Assembly (NCBI GenBank): GCA_017643215.1 | Contig: JAEPNV010000009.1 | Coordinates: 1-64,000 of the forward strand | From: Roseibium sp. | GTDB lineage: Bacteria; Pseudomonadota; Alphaproteobacteria; Rhizobiales; Stappiaceae | Reading direction: 5' to 3' | DNA length: 64,000 bases | Part shown: positions 1-10,114 of the stretch, piece after piece | Layout: the number at the start of each line of letters is the position of its first letter | Position numbering within the stretch: position 1 is the first letter of the stretch | Position numbers and translations under genes: made by a program | Notes under the pieces: generated by a model | Database searches by the model: none | What the model was told of the DNA's origin: nothing | Seen by the model: the letters and a program-made list of their open reading frames with translations, nothing else

Positions 1-173
1 AACGCGGCCAAACGTATGAAACCGACTAGAATCAACATCATGCACCCTGTCCAGAAAATTAAACCGGACAGCAGTGGGCATGTCCCGAGCATCCATAACG
101 CCCAAAATTATATGGATCCTCGGAACCTTGTCCGAGGATGACGACGGAAAAATCGGGGTTTGCCACCACCCTC

Positions 174-197
174 ACCGGCGGCACCTGTGCCGCCGGT
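174..197. terminator. Perfect inverted repeat 3' of mmsA
   Basis: Bases 174-184 and 187-197 are exact reverse complements (11-bp arms, 2-base centre), so the RNA would form a strong GC hairpin. It lies about 45 bases past the mmsA stop. On the + strand it is followed by a short T-rich stretch (TTTCGGTCTTCT), on the minus strand by no clear T-run, so it could also terminate a gene lying left of the window. Bases 1-173 show no convincing gene. Confidence 0.5.
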
Positions 198-240
198 TTC
201 GGTCTTCTAAACGCAGACGAGGTTCATCGGCTGACGCAGC

Positions 241-1740
<1,500 letters not shown>

Positions 1741-1813
1741 GATCGTTCTCCCTGGTCGCGGCTGGTCAAGCGCACGCTTCGCCGCCATATGACTGTCTTC
1801 TTGCCTTCAATTT

Positions 1814-1826
1814 TTGTATTATACAA
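1814..1826. promoter_or_regulatory. Palindromic operator candidate in the mmsA/lysR gap
   Basis: TTGTAT-T-ATACAA is a perfect 6+1+6 inverted repeat in the divergent intergenic region, about 75 bases upstream of mmsA and 80 upstream of the LysR gene. A TATAAT-like hexamer overlaps it on the minus strand, so a bound protein would block the mmsA promoter. The TTGTAT..ATACAA shape resembles GntR-family operators; LysR sites usually have a T-N11-A core, so the regulator is uncertain. Confidence 0.4.
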
Positions 1827-1906
1827 GCGTCTGAAAATCGCATCCGTTGTGCAAAATATGTAGTCAATTTCTCCAACCCGGGCATTCCGCCGCTGGGAAG
1901 CATAGA

Positions 1907-2788
1907 ATGAACTGGGATGACATTCGCATCTTTCTTGCCGTTGCACGCTCGGGGCAAATCCTGGCGGCAGCAAAACGGCTCGGCTTGAACCATGCCACGG
2001 TCGCGCGGCGGCTCACCGCTCTGGAATCCACCCTTTCGGCCAAACTGTTCGACCGGTCGACCTCAGGGTGCCATTTGACGGAACAGGGTCAAAGGTTTCT
2101 GGCCCGGGCCGAACGGATCGAAGAAGAAACCCTGGCCGCCCAGGCGGATGTCGCCGACCAGACCGTCGGCGTGTCGGGGACGGTGCGCATCGGCGCGCCG
2201 GATGGCTTTGGCGTTGCCTTCCTGGCGCCCCGGCTCGGCCAATTGGCCGACCGGCATCCCGATCTCACCGTCCAGCTCGTTCCCGTTCCGCGCTCGTTTT
2301 CCCTTTCCCGGCGCGAGGCTGACATCGCGGTTGCCGTCGACCGCCCTGAGCACGGCCGCCTGCTCTCCCGCAAGCTGGTTGACTACTCGCTCGGTCTTTA
2401 TGCCTCCAAGACCTATCTTGATCGCCACACGCCTCCTGCGTCAGTGAAGGATTTGCAGGCGCATACGCTGATCGGCGCCGTTGAGGACCTCATCTTCACG
2501 CCATCCTTGAACTATGCAGCGGACTTTGTCCGCGAATGGCCGGCACGGTTCGAGATCGCGTCGGCGCTCGGGCAAACCGAAGCCGTACGGGCCGGCGCCG
2601 GGATTGGGATATTGCATGCCTTCATCGCGCGCGCCGACCCGGCCCTTGTCCGCGTTTTACCCGACATTCAGGTCGACCGTTCCTATTGGACGGTGGTTCA
2701 TGAAAGCGCCCGGCAGCTCCGGCCGGTTGCGACCGCGCTCGATTTTCTCGCCGCACTGATCGTCAAAGAACGGCACGTCTTCCGATAA
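1907..2788 (+). CDS. LysR-family transcriptional regulator
   Basis: A 293-residue protein starts with MNWDDIRIFLAVARSG and continues with a winged helix-turn-helix (AKRLGLNHATVARRLTALE, about residues 22-40), the standard N-terminal DNA-binding domain of LysR proteins. The rest fits the substrate-binding-like effector domain. The ATG at 1907 is preferred because family members start here and GGGAAG lies 5-10 bases upstream. It is divergent from mmsA, the usual arrangement for a LysR regulator and its target, so control of mmsA is a reasonable inference. The effector cannot be read from the sequence. Confidence 0.9.
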   Translation: MNWDDIRIFLAVARSGQILAAAKRLGLNHATVARRLTALESTLSAKLFDRSTSGCHLTEQGQRFLARAERIEEETLAAQADVADQTVGVSGTVRIGAPDGFGVAFLAPRLGQLADRHPDLTVQLVPVPRSFSLSRREADIAVAVDRPEHGRLLSRKLVDYSLGLYASKTYLDRHTPPASVKDLQAHTLIGAVEDLIFTPSLNYAADFVREWPARFEIASALGQTEAVRAGAGIGILHAFIARADPALVRVLPDIQVDRSYWTVVHESARQLRPVATALDFLAALIVKERHVFR

Positions 2789-2887
2789 CGCGCTCGTCAA
2801 TGCGCGAAGACGTGATCCGGCGACCGTCTCCTTAGCGGACGGTTTGCGTTATGGTGAGCGGTGCAATCGCGGCTGGGAGGAAGCACC

Positions 2888-3496
2888 ATGATCATTCGAT
2901 GTTTTGCGGGCTTGTTCGCCGTTCTGATGGTAATCTCCGGCGCCGTTGCCGAAGACCGTCTGCCGGAACCGGAACTGAGCGACAGTGGGCTGCATGTCCA
3001 GCCATGGTTTCACGACGGTTTCCTGGAACTCGCCGATGACCTTTCGGAAGCTGCGGAGAGCGGCAAGGACCTGTTGATCCTCGTTGAGCAACCCGGCTGT
3101 CCCTATTGCCGGGAATTGCATCACGTAAACCTGCGCATTCCAAAAATCGCCGATTACATGCGGGACAACTACCTTGTCGTTCAGCTCGACATGCGCGGGT
3201 CCCGTGAAGCGGCCGATCTGGACGGGACGGCCATGGAGGAGCGGGATCTGGTGCGCCGTTGGGGTGTCACCTTCACACCGACACTGCTCTTCGTCCCGGC
3301 CGAGGCGGCAGAGGCCGGCGGAACGGTGCGCGATCATGCCGCCATGACCATGCCCGGCTACTTCAAGCCGTTTCACTTTGAAACCATGCTTCATTTCGTA
3401 GCCAGCGATGCCTACGCCGGCGGCGACTTCCAGCGCTATCTGGACCAGCGGGCGGCGGACCTACGGGAAAAGGGCGAAGAGGTGGATATTTGGTAA
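2888..3496 (+). CDS. Periplasmic thioredoxin-fold protein, SoxW-like
   Basis: A 202-residue protein has an N-terminal signal peptide (hydrophobic stretch ending near AVAEDR) and a thioredoxin-like core with the redox motif EQPGCPYCRELHHVN near residues 65-79 and the cis-proline loop GVTFTPTLLFV. CPYC and the surrounding residues resemble SoxW/DsbE-like thioredoxins that keep periplasmic proteins or cytochromes reduced. The ATG at 2888 has GGGAGG upstream; an upstream in-frame start at 2861 would put charged residues before the signal. No sox sulfur-oxidation genes are nearby, so the partner is unknown. Confidence 0.8.
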   Translation: MIIRCFAGLFAVLMVISGAVAEDRLPEPELSDSGLHVQPWFHDGFLELADDLSEAAESGKDLLILVEQPGCPYCRELHHVNLRIPKIADYMRDNYLVVQLDMRGSREAADLDGTAMEERDLVRRWGVTFTPTLLFVPAEAAEAGGTVRDHAAMTMPGYFKPFHFETMLHFVASDAYAGGDFQRYLDQRAADLREKGEEVDIW

Positions 3497-3565
3497 GCTT
3501 GCCGCTCACATTCCGCCCCGGCACGGCATTGCGAATTAATTGCTCCGCACGCCATATCCGCGCGG

Positions 3566-4150
3566 CTACTCCACCCGCATGGCTTCCGTCTCGATGATGA
3601 CCTCTATGTCGTCGCCGACGAAGCCGTTGTCGACCGCATAAGTCATGCCGTAGTCGCTGCGCACGACCGTCGCGCGCGCCGAGAGGCCGAGGACAAACCG
3701 CTGGTGGCCGAACGGGTATCTGGCCGCCTGGTTCAAGGTCACCTCAAGGGTCAGGGGCCGCGTTTGTCCCAAAAGGGTCAATTCGCCGGCGACCGTTCCT
3801 GCCGTGTCGCTCGCCGGCGTTCCGCCTTCGGCCGTGAACACCATAAGCGGATGTGATGCCACATCGAGGAAATCCGTGCCGCGCAAATGGCCATCACGCG
3901 CGTCGTTGAAGGTCTCAACGCTTTCTGTTTCCACGCGGACCTCGACGTCGGACAAGGTTTTTGTCTCCATGTCGTAGGTGAAGCCGCCCTCAATCCGGGT
4001 GAAAAGCCCGAGTGTATCCGCAAATCCCAAGTGATCGACCAGGAATGCAATTGTCGTGTGTTCGGGATCCAGTTCGTAGCGGTGCGGCTCGGCGATGGCG
4101 GGAGCCGCCAGAACGGCCGTGGCAAGGATGCTCGTCAGTGCTGTTTTCAT
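3566..4150 (-). CDS. YceI-family periplasmic protein
   Basis: A 194-residue protein has a signal peptide (MKTALTSILATAVLAAPAIA) followed by the YceI lipocalin-like beta-barrel fold: HRYELDPEHTTIAFLVDHLGFADTLG, the internal FLDVASHPLMVF and the C-terminal ATVVRSDYGMTY. YceI proteins bind polyisoprenoids or amide lipids and are linked to stress or respiration; the ligand here is unknown. The start at 4150 is fixed by GGAG upstream and by the signal peptide. It is convergent with the SoxW-like gene and divergent from the pirin gene. Confidence 0.9.
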   Translation of the reverse strand: MKTALTSILATAVLAAPAIAEPHRYELDPEHTTIAFLVDHLGFADTLGLFTRIEGGFTYDMETKTLSDVEVRVETESVETFNDARDGHLRGTDFLDVASHPLMVFTAEGGTPASDTAGTVAGELTLLGQTRPLTLEVTLNQAARYPFGHQRFVLGLSARATVVRSDYGMTYAVDNGFVGDDIEVIIETEAMRVE

Positions 4151-4430
4151 AATCTCCGATCCAGGTTCAAGGGTCTTGAAAACGCCAGCGCCCCGTGGTG
4201 ACACGCTATTGGACCATCAAAAATCAACCGTTGGCCAATCACAACACGGTCAGGGTGAGGGCGGCTGGATTAGTGTCGGATCGCTGGGATTGGGCCATTC
4301 GGACGTTGATGCCACCGCGGACAGGCCGGAAATCGCTCGCGCGAAACACACTGTTCAATGGACACGTCCGCCTGGCCCGCCCTACGTTATTGCCAGACAT
4401 CGTTTTCACCGAAGGTCAGGAGCCCAACAG

Positions 4431-5366
4431 ATGAGCTGGCTGAATTGCCCCGACCCCATCCCCGGCGACGCGGCAAGCTGCGATCCGATCGAGACAATCA
4501 TCGTACCGCGCACCTCCGATCTTGGCGGTTTTTCGGTGCGCCGCGCGCTACCCTCCGTAAAGCGGCGCATGGTCGGACCGTTCATCTTCTTCGATCAGAT
4601 GGGACCGGCGGAACTCCTGGTCGGAGGGGGCATCGACGTTCGCCCGCATCCGCATATCGGTCTTGCGACGGTGACTTACCTGTTTGAAGGCGAAATGTAT
4701 CACCGCGACAGCCTTGGAACGGAGATTGCCATTTCGCCAGGGGCCCTCAACTGGATGAGCGCCGGTAAGGGCATTGTCCATTCCGAGCGCGAACGCCCGG
4801 AGCGGCGGACACAAAAGCGCCCGCTGTTCGGCATTCAGAGCTGGGTGGCCCTGCCCAAACAATTGGAGGAAAGCGACGCGACGTTCCAACACTTCGGCGT
4901 GGACGAGCAGCCCGAATTTTCCGATGGCGGTGCTTCGGTCAAGCTGATCGCCGGAGAGCTCTACGGCCACAAGGCGCCGGTGACGACGGCCTCGCAGATG
5001 TTCTACGCCGACGTTCACCTGGACCCCGGGGCGAAGTTGCCCCTGGATGCTGGATGGGAGGAGCGCGGGCTTTATACGGTATCCGGCCAAATCAGCATCG
5101 CAGGACAAAGCTTCGACCCGGCCGAACTCCTGATTTTCAAACCGGGTGACAGGCTCGTCGTCGAAAACACCGGCCCGTCGCCGGCGCGCTTTGTCGTTCT
5201 TGGCGGCGAACCAATGGATGGCAAACGGTACATCTGGTGGAACTTCGTGTCCTCGTCCAAGGAACGCATCGAACAGGCCAAGGAAGATTGGCGGCGGGGC
5301 CGGTTCGACATCGTTCCGGGTGACGAGGAAGAGTTCATTCCCCTGCCGGATCGCCCGGGGCCGTAA
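4431..5366 (+). CDS. Pirin-family protein
   Basis: A 311-residue double-cupin protein. The N-terminal cupin has the metal-binding histidines of pirins (VRPHPHIGLATVTYLFEGEMYHRDS, then a Gln/Glu region around MSAGKGIVHSERE), and the C-terminal pirin domain follows (LPLDAGWEERGLYTVSGQ). Pirins bind Fe and act as quercetin dioxygenases or redox-sensing cofactors; the role here cannot be decided. The ATG at 4431 follows AGGTCAGGAG, and the residues from MSWLNCPDPIPG onward look native; an open frame extends upstream to 4095 but overlaps the YceI gene. Its last 32 bases overlap tail-to-tail with the next gene on the other strand. Confidence 0.9.
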   Translation: MSWLNCPDPIPGDAASCDPIETIIVPRTSDLGGFSVRRALPSVKRRMVGPFIFFDQMGPAELLVGGGIDVRPHPHIGLATVTYLFEGEMYHRDSLGTEIAISPGALNWMSAGKGIVHSERERPERRTQKRPLFGIQSWVALPKQLEESDATFQHFGVDEQPEFSDGGASVKLIAGELYGHKAPVTTASQMFYADVHLDPGAKLPLDAGWEERGLYTVSGQISIAGQSFDPAELLIFKPGDRLVVENTGPSPARFVVLGGEPMDGKRYIWWNFVSSSKERIEQAKEDWRRGRFDIVPGDEEEFIPLPDRPGP

Positions 5367-6168
5367 ACTGAGCTGCGGGAAGGATCAGCTCCGGCTCGCC
5401 GAAATCCAAAATGATGTTGAGCCGCTGGCTGGCGCGCGGATCGCCGGTCAGACCGGGGTCCTCTGGAGCGACTGACAACCGCACCCCTCTGTCCGCCATT
5501 TCCAGCGCCTTGAACTCCGCAATAGCATCGAAAAACCGTGGCGGCACCGCCCAGGCGTAACGCTCCGATAAAGAGCTTATCACCAATATCACGGCGTCGA
5601 CGCCGATCGCCTTTTGCCGCGGATCGTCGACCACCAGCTTCAGGCGCAGATAGTCGATCCGCGCCGCATCCGGACCACGAAGCAGAAAGAACAAGGTCGC
5701 CGGGCCGTAATCGACGCTCGCATTGGTCAACTCAATGAGCTCGGAGGCGCACTGGTACCGGCTTTCGCGAAACAATGCCCGCCGCCATCCGGCATTCGAA
5801 AGACCGAGTTCATCGAGCTGCGCGCACAGGTCCGCGGGACGGCCGGAGAAGGTCAGCTTCAGCCGCGCAGGCAAGACCGGGTCGGGATCCGTCAGCGCAC
5901 CGCGGGTGTCTGCCGGTAGCGCCGCCAAAGGATCTGGCAGCACGGCATCAGGCGTGACCGGCGCGGCCGGATCGGGCGCGAGCACGCGGGCAACGCCAAA
6001 TCCGAGCGCCGCCAAGGCGATCAAGACGAGCGGCAAACTGACCAGGACGCCGCCCCGCCAGGCGCCGGTGAGCCGCGCTTGCGGTTCGTTGTCCTGCCAG
6101 ATGTTCCGGCGTTGGCGCGCCCTTCCCCCGGACGGCGTTCGCCGCGGATTGCCAAAAGGCTTTTTCAT
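5335..6168 (-). CDS. Membrane-anchored hypothetical protein (DUF6030-like?)
   Basis: A 277-residue protein of unknown function. It has a basic N-terminus, one transmembrane helix at about residues 40-62 (GVLVSLPLVLIALAALGFGV), a Pro/Ala-rich linker, and a periplasmic domain of about 170 residues with two conserved-looking cysteines (ADLCAQLDELG and ESRYQCASELIEL). It resembles a family I recall only as a DUF in Hyphomicrobiales; I cannot assign a function. Its 3' end overlaps the pirin gene by 32 bases. Confidence 0.65.
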   Translation of the reverse strand: MKKPFGNPRRTPSGGRARQRRNIWQDNEPQARLTGAWRGGVLVSLPLVLIALAALGFGVARVLAPDPAAPVTPDAVLPDPLAALPADTRGALTDPDPVLPARLKLTFSGRPADLCAQLDELGLSNAGWRRALFRESRYQCASELIELTNASVDYGPATLFFLLRGPDAARIDYLRLKLVVDDPRQKAIGVDAVILVISSLSERYAWAVPPRFFDAIAEFKALEMADRGVRLSVAPEDPGLTGDPRASQRLNIILDFGEPELILPAAQFTAPGDPAGE

Positions 6169-6438
6169 GCGTCTCCCAGTGTTGTCGCCCCGGCCGCCGC
6201 AAATGAGGTCGATGCAATGGGTTCACCGGTTCCAACAGGCTTGCATCGCGCCGGTCCTCCGGGATAACACCAAGCCAACAAAAATTGGAGATGTGGCCAG
6301 GCTTTGTTGCGATTGCCAGTGACCGCGAGCGGGCGAACATGGCCGGTGGATCCGAAAAGACAACGAAAACTGAAGACAGGCGGCATCCGTCGGTAGGGCA
6401 AACCATGCCACCTAATATAAACAAAAACGAGATATACC

Positions 6439-7335
6439 ATGCGCTTAGGGGTCGATTGGGGCGGCACGAAAATCGAGATCGTCGCCCTTGATGATGCTGG
6501 ATCGGAAATTTTTCGCAAACGGGTGTCGACACCGCGCGACGACTATGATGGTTGCATCGAAGCTGTCGCCGGACTGGTGGCGGCGGCCGAATCCGAAACC
6601 GGTCAGACCGGGACGGTCGGCTTCGGCATTCCCGGGTCTATTTCGCCAGCGACGGGCCTCGTCAAGAACGCGAACTCGACCTGGATGAATGGCAAACCGC
6701 TCGACCGGGATCTGGAGGCCGCGCTCAACCGGCCGGTTCGTATCCAAAACGATGCCAATTGTCTGGCCGTGTCTGAGGCAACCGACGGCGCGGCGGCGGG
6801 AGCCCATTTCGTCCATGCGATCATCATCGGCACCGGTTCTGGATCGGGGATTGCCATTGATGGCAAGGCCCATCGCGGGGCAAACGGCATCGGCGGTGAA
6901 TGGGGCGCCATCCCTGTACCCTGGATGCGTGAGGATGAGTTTCCAGGACCGGAAAACTGGATCGGCCACCGGGGCTGTATCGATTACTGGTGTTCGGGAA
7001 CCGGATTTCAGACCGACTATCAGCGCGAAACGGGAACCGGCCTCACCGGACCGGAAATCATGTCGCTCAAACGGTCCGGCGATCCGGTCGCGACCCGCCA
7101 CTATGAGGCCTATGTCAGCCGGCTGGCCCGGGCCCTGGCGATGTCCGCCAACTTGATGGATCCGGATGTTTTTGTGCTCGGCGGCGGCATGTCGAATGTC
7201 GACGAACTCTACATAGATCTGCTGCCGGCCATGGCCCCGTTCATTTTCTCGGATGCTTACGAGGTGCCAATCCGCAAAGCCAAACACGGCGACAGCTCCG
7301 GGGTGCGTGGCGCCGCTTGGCTTTGGAACGACTGA
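6439..7335 (+). CDS. ROK-family sugar kinase (fructokinase/GlcNAc kinase type)
   Basis: A 298-residue ROK protein. It has the N-terminal ATP motif [16 protein letters not shown], the ROK signature region ([26 protein letters not shown]), and the catalytic Asp in [11 protein letters not shown]. Members phosphorylate fructose, mannose or N-acetylglucosamine. The family's usual zinc site, CxCGxxGCxE, is only partly present: the segment reads [19 protein letters not shown], so the first two cysteines are missing. No sugar transporter is adjacent, so the substrate is unknown. The ATG at 6439 follows ACGAGAT. Confidence 0.87.
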   Translation: MRLGVDWGGTKIEIVALDDAGSEIFRKRVSTPRDDYDGCIEAVAGLVAAAESETGQTGTVGFGIPGSISPATGLVKNANSTWMNGKPLDRDLEAALNRPVRIQNDANCLAVSEATDGAAAGAHFVHAIIIGTGSGSGIAIDGKAHRGANGIGGEWGAIPVPWMREDEFPGPENWIGHRGCIDYWCSGTGFQTDYQRETGTGLTGPEIMSLKRSGDPVATRHYEAYVSRLARALAMSANLMDPDVFVLGGGMSNVDELYIDLLPAMAPFIFSDAYEVPIRKAKHGDSSGVRGAAWLWND

Positions 7336-7338
7336 CTT

Positions 7339-8334
7339 CTAGTCGGCTCGGCGGACGGTACTGACAAAGACAATGCCGAGACCCGCTGCGGCGGCGGCGA
7401 GGATCTGAGCCGTGGTCGGGATTTCGGCAAAAGCCAGGTAAGCCAGGACCAGACCGACCATCGCAGCGACCGAGCCAATCTGGCTGAGATAGACGGGGCC
7501 GGCGATCTTCTGCAGGCGGAAGTAAAGCGCATATTGAACCGAAAAGATGGCACTTTGCGCGGCAACCATGGTCCACGCCGCGCTCATATCGGTGGCTGGC
7601 AGCATCGGAATCCCGGTGCTCGCATTGAATGAAACCAGCGCGGCAAATGCCGTGGCCATCATCCCGGCCGACAGAACGGCGGGCTTTGCACCGGCGGGCC
7701 ATTTCACCGTGCGGTATATATTGGCGAAGCTGATCACGACCGGGATCACGAGCGCCGCCAGCGTCCACAGGAAGGCCGTGGGACTGATGTCCCGGGCGCC
7801 GGCGGCCAGAAGCACCGTGCCCAGAAGACCGAACGCGACACCCAAAAGGCGGAGTGGATGCAGGCGGTCGAGACCAAAGGCCACCGACAGCCCGTAGGTG
7901 AGCACCAGCGGAAACGCGAAACACAGCGCAACGAAGCCGGCGCCGACATGGATCGCCGCCGCGAAGGCCAGCGCATGGGGGACCGCGAACAAGAGGCCGG
8001 TGATCGCCATGTAAACGAGGATCTCCCAGCGCCCTGCCCTTCGCGCGCCGCGATCGCTGACCCTACCTGTGACCGGCTTCGAGCTTCGGACCAAAAACAG
8101 GCCTTGAAGAATGACTGCGCCCAAAAGCGACCATTGAAGCAGGCCAAGCGGCGCCCAGCCAAAGTCCGGCGCGGCCTTGGCGAAGATCGTGGAGGTCGCC
8201 AGCAATCCTCCGACGATTAAAAGCAGGAGGATCGGTTCCCCGGATTTGCCAAGACTGAAGCGCGCCTTCGGCGCATCGACCGCGTTGGCACCGGCACCAA
8301 GGGATCCCGGGGATAATGAGAGCGCGACTTTCAT
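7339..8334 (-). CDS. EamA/DMT-family transporter
   Basis: A 331-residue integral membrane protein with roughly ten hydrophobic helices in two homologous halves, as in drug/metabolite exporters of the EamA family. The first half starts with PILLLLIVGGLLATSTIFAKAAPDFGWAPLG and the second half ends with AEIPTTAQILAAAAAGLGIVFV. It probably exports or imports a small metabolite. The start at 8334 is preferred; the longer frame adds a hydrophilic extension. It is divergent from a MarR regulator and shares a palindromic site with it, which suggests control by that regulator. Confidence 0.85.
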   Translation of the reverse strand: MKVALSLSPGSLGAGANAVDAPKARFSLGKSGEPILLLLIVGGLLATSTIFAKAAPDFGWAPLGLLQWSLLGAVILQGLFLVRSSKPVTGRVSDRGARRAGRWEILVYMAITGLLFAVPHALAFAAAIHVGAGFVALCFAFPLVLTYGLSVAFGLDRLHPLRLLGVAFGLLGTVLLAAGARDISPTAFLWTLAALVIPVVISFANIYRTVKWPAGAKPAVLSAGMMATAFAALVSFNASTGIPMLPATDMSAAWTMVAAQSAIFSVQYALYFRLQKIAGPVYLSQIGSVAAMVGLVLAYLAFAEIPTTAQILAAAAAGLGIVFVSTVRRAD

Positions 8335-8413
8335 GGCTTCGATCCTTTGCCTGATCCCGTTGGTCACACAGCGGGATGCAAACTCACTTTCATGCATCCA
8401 ACATAGGCGATTT

Positions 8414-8431
8414 TATCTTTATATCAAGATA
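8414..8431. promoter_or_regulatory. MarR-type operator between eamA and marR genes
   Basis: TATCTTTATATCAAGATA is an 18-base inverted repeat with one mismatched pair (TATCTTtATATcAAGATA). It lies in the AT-rich centre of the divergent gap, where promoters of both genes are expected. Size and form match sites bound by MarR dimers. Confidence 0.6.
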
Positions 8432-8537
8432 CTTTTTATAAAGATTCTTGCTTGACGCATATATTTCTTGACCACCGGGTCGCCAAAGGCGACACAGAGC
8501 TAGGCTGGACAGCTGTTCGGCGGATAATCGCGCTGCT

Positions 8538-9089
8538 ATGACCAACGAACCGGACGAGAAAAACGCTCAAACGCAAGTGCCGCCTGACCGGGCGGACCGG
8601 GCGCGCGCCCAATGGCGCCGGGAAATTCCGGCTCTTGGCGACAAACTGGACCCGATGGTGCTGCTTGGCCGATTGACCGAAGCCGCGCAGGTGATGGCAA
8701 ACGGCTATCTGATCCCGGCCTATGCGGAGATCGGCCTGAAAACCGGTGAGTTTGATGTGCTGGCGACACTGGTCCGCTCAGGGTCGCCCTACAAACTGAC
8801 GCCGACCGAATTGTACCGCTCGACGATGATGAGCTCCGGCGGCATGACGGCCCGGCTGGACAAGCTGGAAAAAGCCGGCCTGATCGAGCGCTGCCCGCAT
8901 CCGGACGACCGGCGCGCGCTCATGGTTTGCCTGACCGACGATGCGCTGTCCAAGATCAAGGCCATGATGCCGGCCTATGTCGAGCGTCAGCACACCGCCG
9001 TCGCCGGACTGAGCGATGACGAACGCCGCCTCTTGTCGGAACTCCTGGCCAAGTTGATCCGAACGGCGGATGACAAAAACACCGGTTGA
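8538..9089 (+). CDS. MarR-family transcriptional regulator
   Basis: A 183-residue protein with a winged-helix MarR domain at about residues 55-165. The recognition helix region reads LTPTELYRSTMMSSGGMTARLDKLEKAGLIER and the wing reads CPHPDDRRALMVCLTDDA, close to the family's DxRxxxVxLT pattern. It is divergent from the EamA transporter gene, with an inverted repeat between them, so it probably represses the exporter and is released by a small ligand. There is a 50-residue charged N-terminal extension before the domain. Confidence 0.88.
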   Translation: MTNEPDEKNAQTQVPPDRADRARAQWRREIPALGDKLDPMVLLGRLTEAAQVMANGYLIPAYAEIGLKTGEFDVLATLVRSGSPYKLTPTELYRSTMMSSGGMTARLDKLEKAGLIERCPHPDDRRALMVCLTDDALSKIKAMMPAYVERQHTAVAGLSDDERRLLSELLAKLIRTADDKNTG

Positions 9090-9232
9090 ACGCGGCGGAC
9101 CATCCGCGCATTGATGAACCTGCCATCACAAGTCGGCGACAATTGGCGATAGACGTCCCTTCCCGGTTGACAGGCCATGTGCGCTGGGGCGACGTCTAAT
9201 TACGAGATCACTTGCCAAGAAAGGCGGACAGA

Positions 9233-9997
9233 ATGCGCATCCTTCGGGCTTTTTCGGGACTGCTTGTCCTGATCTTCGCGATACCGGCGCTCGCTGCGGA
9301 GCTTCAAATCAAGGACATCGCCAAGGGCTCGGGCGACACCGCCGATGTCGGGGAGACCGTCGTGGTCCACTACACCGGCTGGCTGATGGACGGCACGAAG
9401 TTCGACAGTTCGCTCGACCGCGGGACACCGTTCTCCTTCACGCTCGGCGAACGCCGCGTGATCCCGGGATGGGAGCAGGGTGTTGAGGGCATGCAGGTCG
9501 GTGGCAAGCGGGAACTGATTATTCCCCCGGAACTCGGCTACGGCGCGCAAGGGGCGGGCGGCGTGATCCCGCCCAACGCCACCTTGCGGTTCGAAATCGA
9601 ACTCTTGGAAGTCAAGGGCAAGAAGTACTCCGACATCGACAATGACGAGATTAAAGCGGCGCTTGCTGCCGGCACGCCGGTGATCGATATCCGCCGGCCG
9701 GATGAATGGAAGGCGACCGGTGTTATTCCGGGCGTCCGTCTGCTGACGTTTTTCGACGCCAGCGGCAACGTGAACCCCAATTTCGGCGCCGAACTGCAAA
9801 AGGTCATTTCCGGACCGGCCGACAAGGTCGTGTTCATCTGTCAGGCAGGCAACCGATCAAAGGTGCTGTCGGAATACCTGTCCGGACAAGCCGGCTTCAC
9901 CAATGTCGCAAATGTCACCCAGGGCATGAACGGCTGGCTCGGCGCTGGCGAGACGGTCGAAGGCGCAAACCCGCCCGGCGGGTGCTGGTTGTGCTGA
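9233..9997 (+). CDS. Periplasmic FKBP peptidyl-prolyl isomerase fused to a rhodanese domain
   Basis: A 254-residue two-domain protein. Residues 1-22 are a signal peptide. Residues about 38-127 form a complete FKBP domain with the usual active-site residues (VVVHYTGWLMDGTKFDSS, VIPGWEQGVEGMQVGGKRE, PPELGYGAQGAGGVIPPNA). Residues about 134-243 form a rhodanese domain with the loop CQAGNR (Cys203) and the final NVTQGMNGW. The C-terminus ends in CWLC, a possible extra redox or metal pair. The start at 9233 is chosen for AAGGCGG upstream and for the signal peptide. Both domains look catalytically intact, so proline isomerisation coupled to persulfide or thiol chemistry in the periplasm is plausible but inferred. 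Confidence 0.88.
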   Translation: MRILRAFSGLLVLIFAIPALAAELQIKDIAKGSGDTADVGETVVVHYTGWLMDGTKFDSSLDRGTPFSFTLGERRVIPGWEQGVEGMQVGGKRELIIPPELGYGAQGAGGVIPPNATLRFEIELLEVKGKKYSDIDNDEIKAALAAGTPVIDIRRPDEWKATGVIPGVRLLTFFDASGNVNPNFGAELQKVISGPADKVVFICQAGNRSKVLSEYLSGQAGFTNVANVTQGMNGWLGAGETVEGANPPGGCWLC

Positions 9998-10114
9998 GGA
10001 TTTTGGAGTCCCGGCGTCCCGGTTGATGCAACCATTGCTTTTGATTTATTGCCAGAACGCTTCTAATTCTAAAACTGATTGAGACGTTGGTTTTTCATTT
10101 GGAGGTTTCCCGGA

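Noticed and set aside
1-173. Small + strand frame starting at base 16
   Set aside because: It encodes 41 residues without a ribosome-binding site or any recognisable feature.
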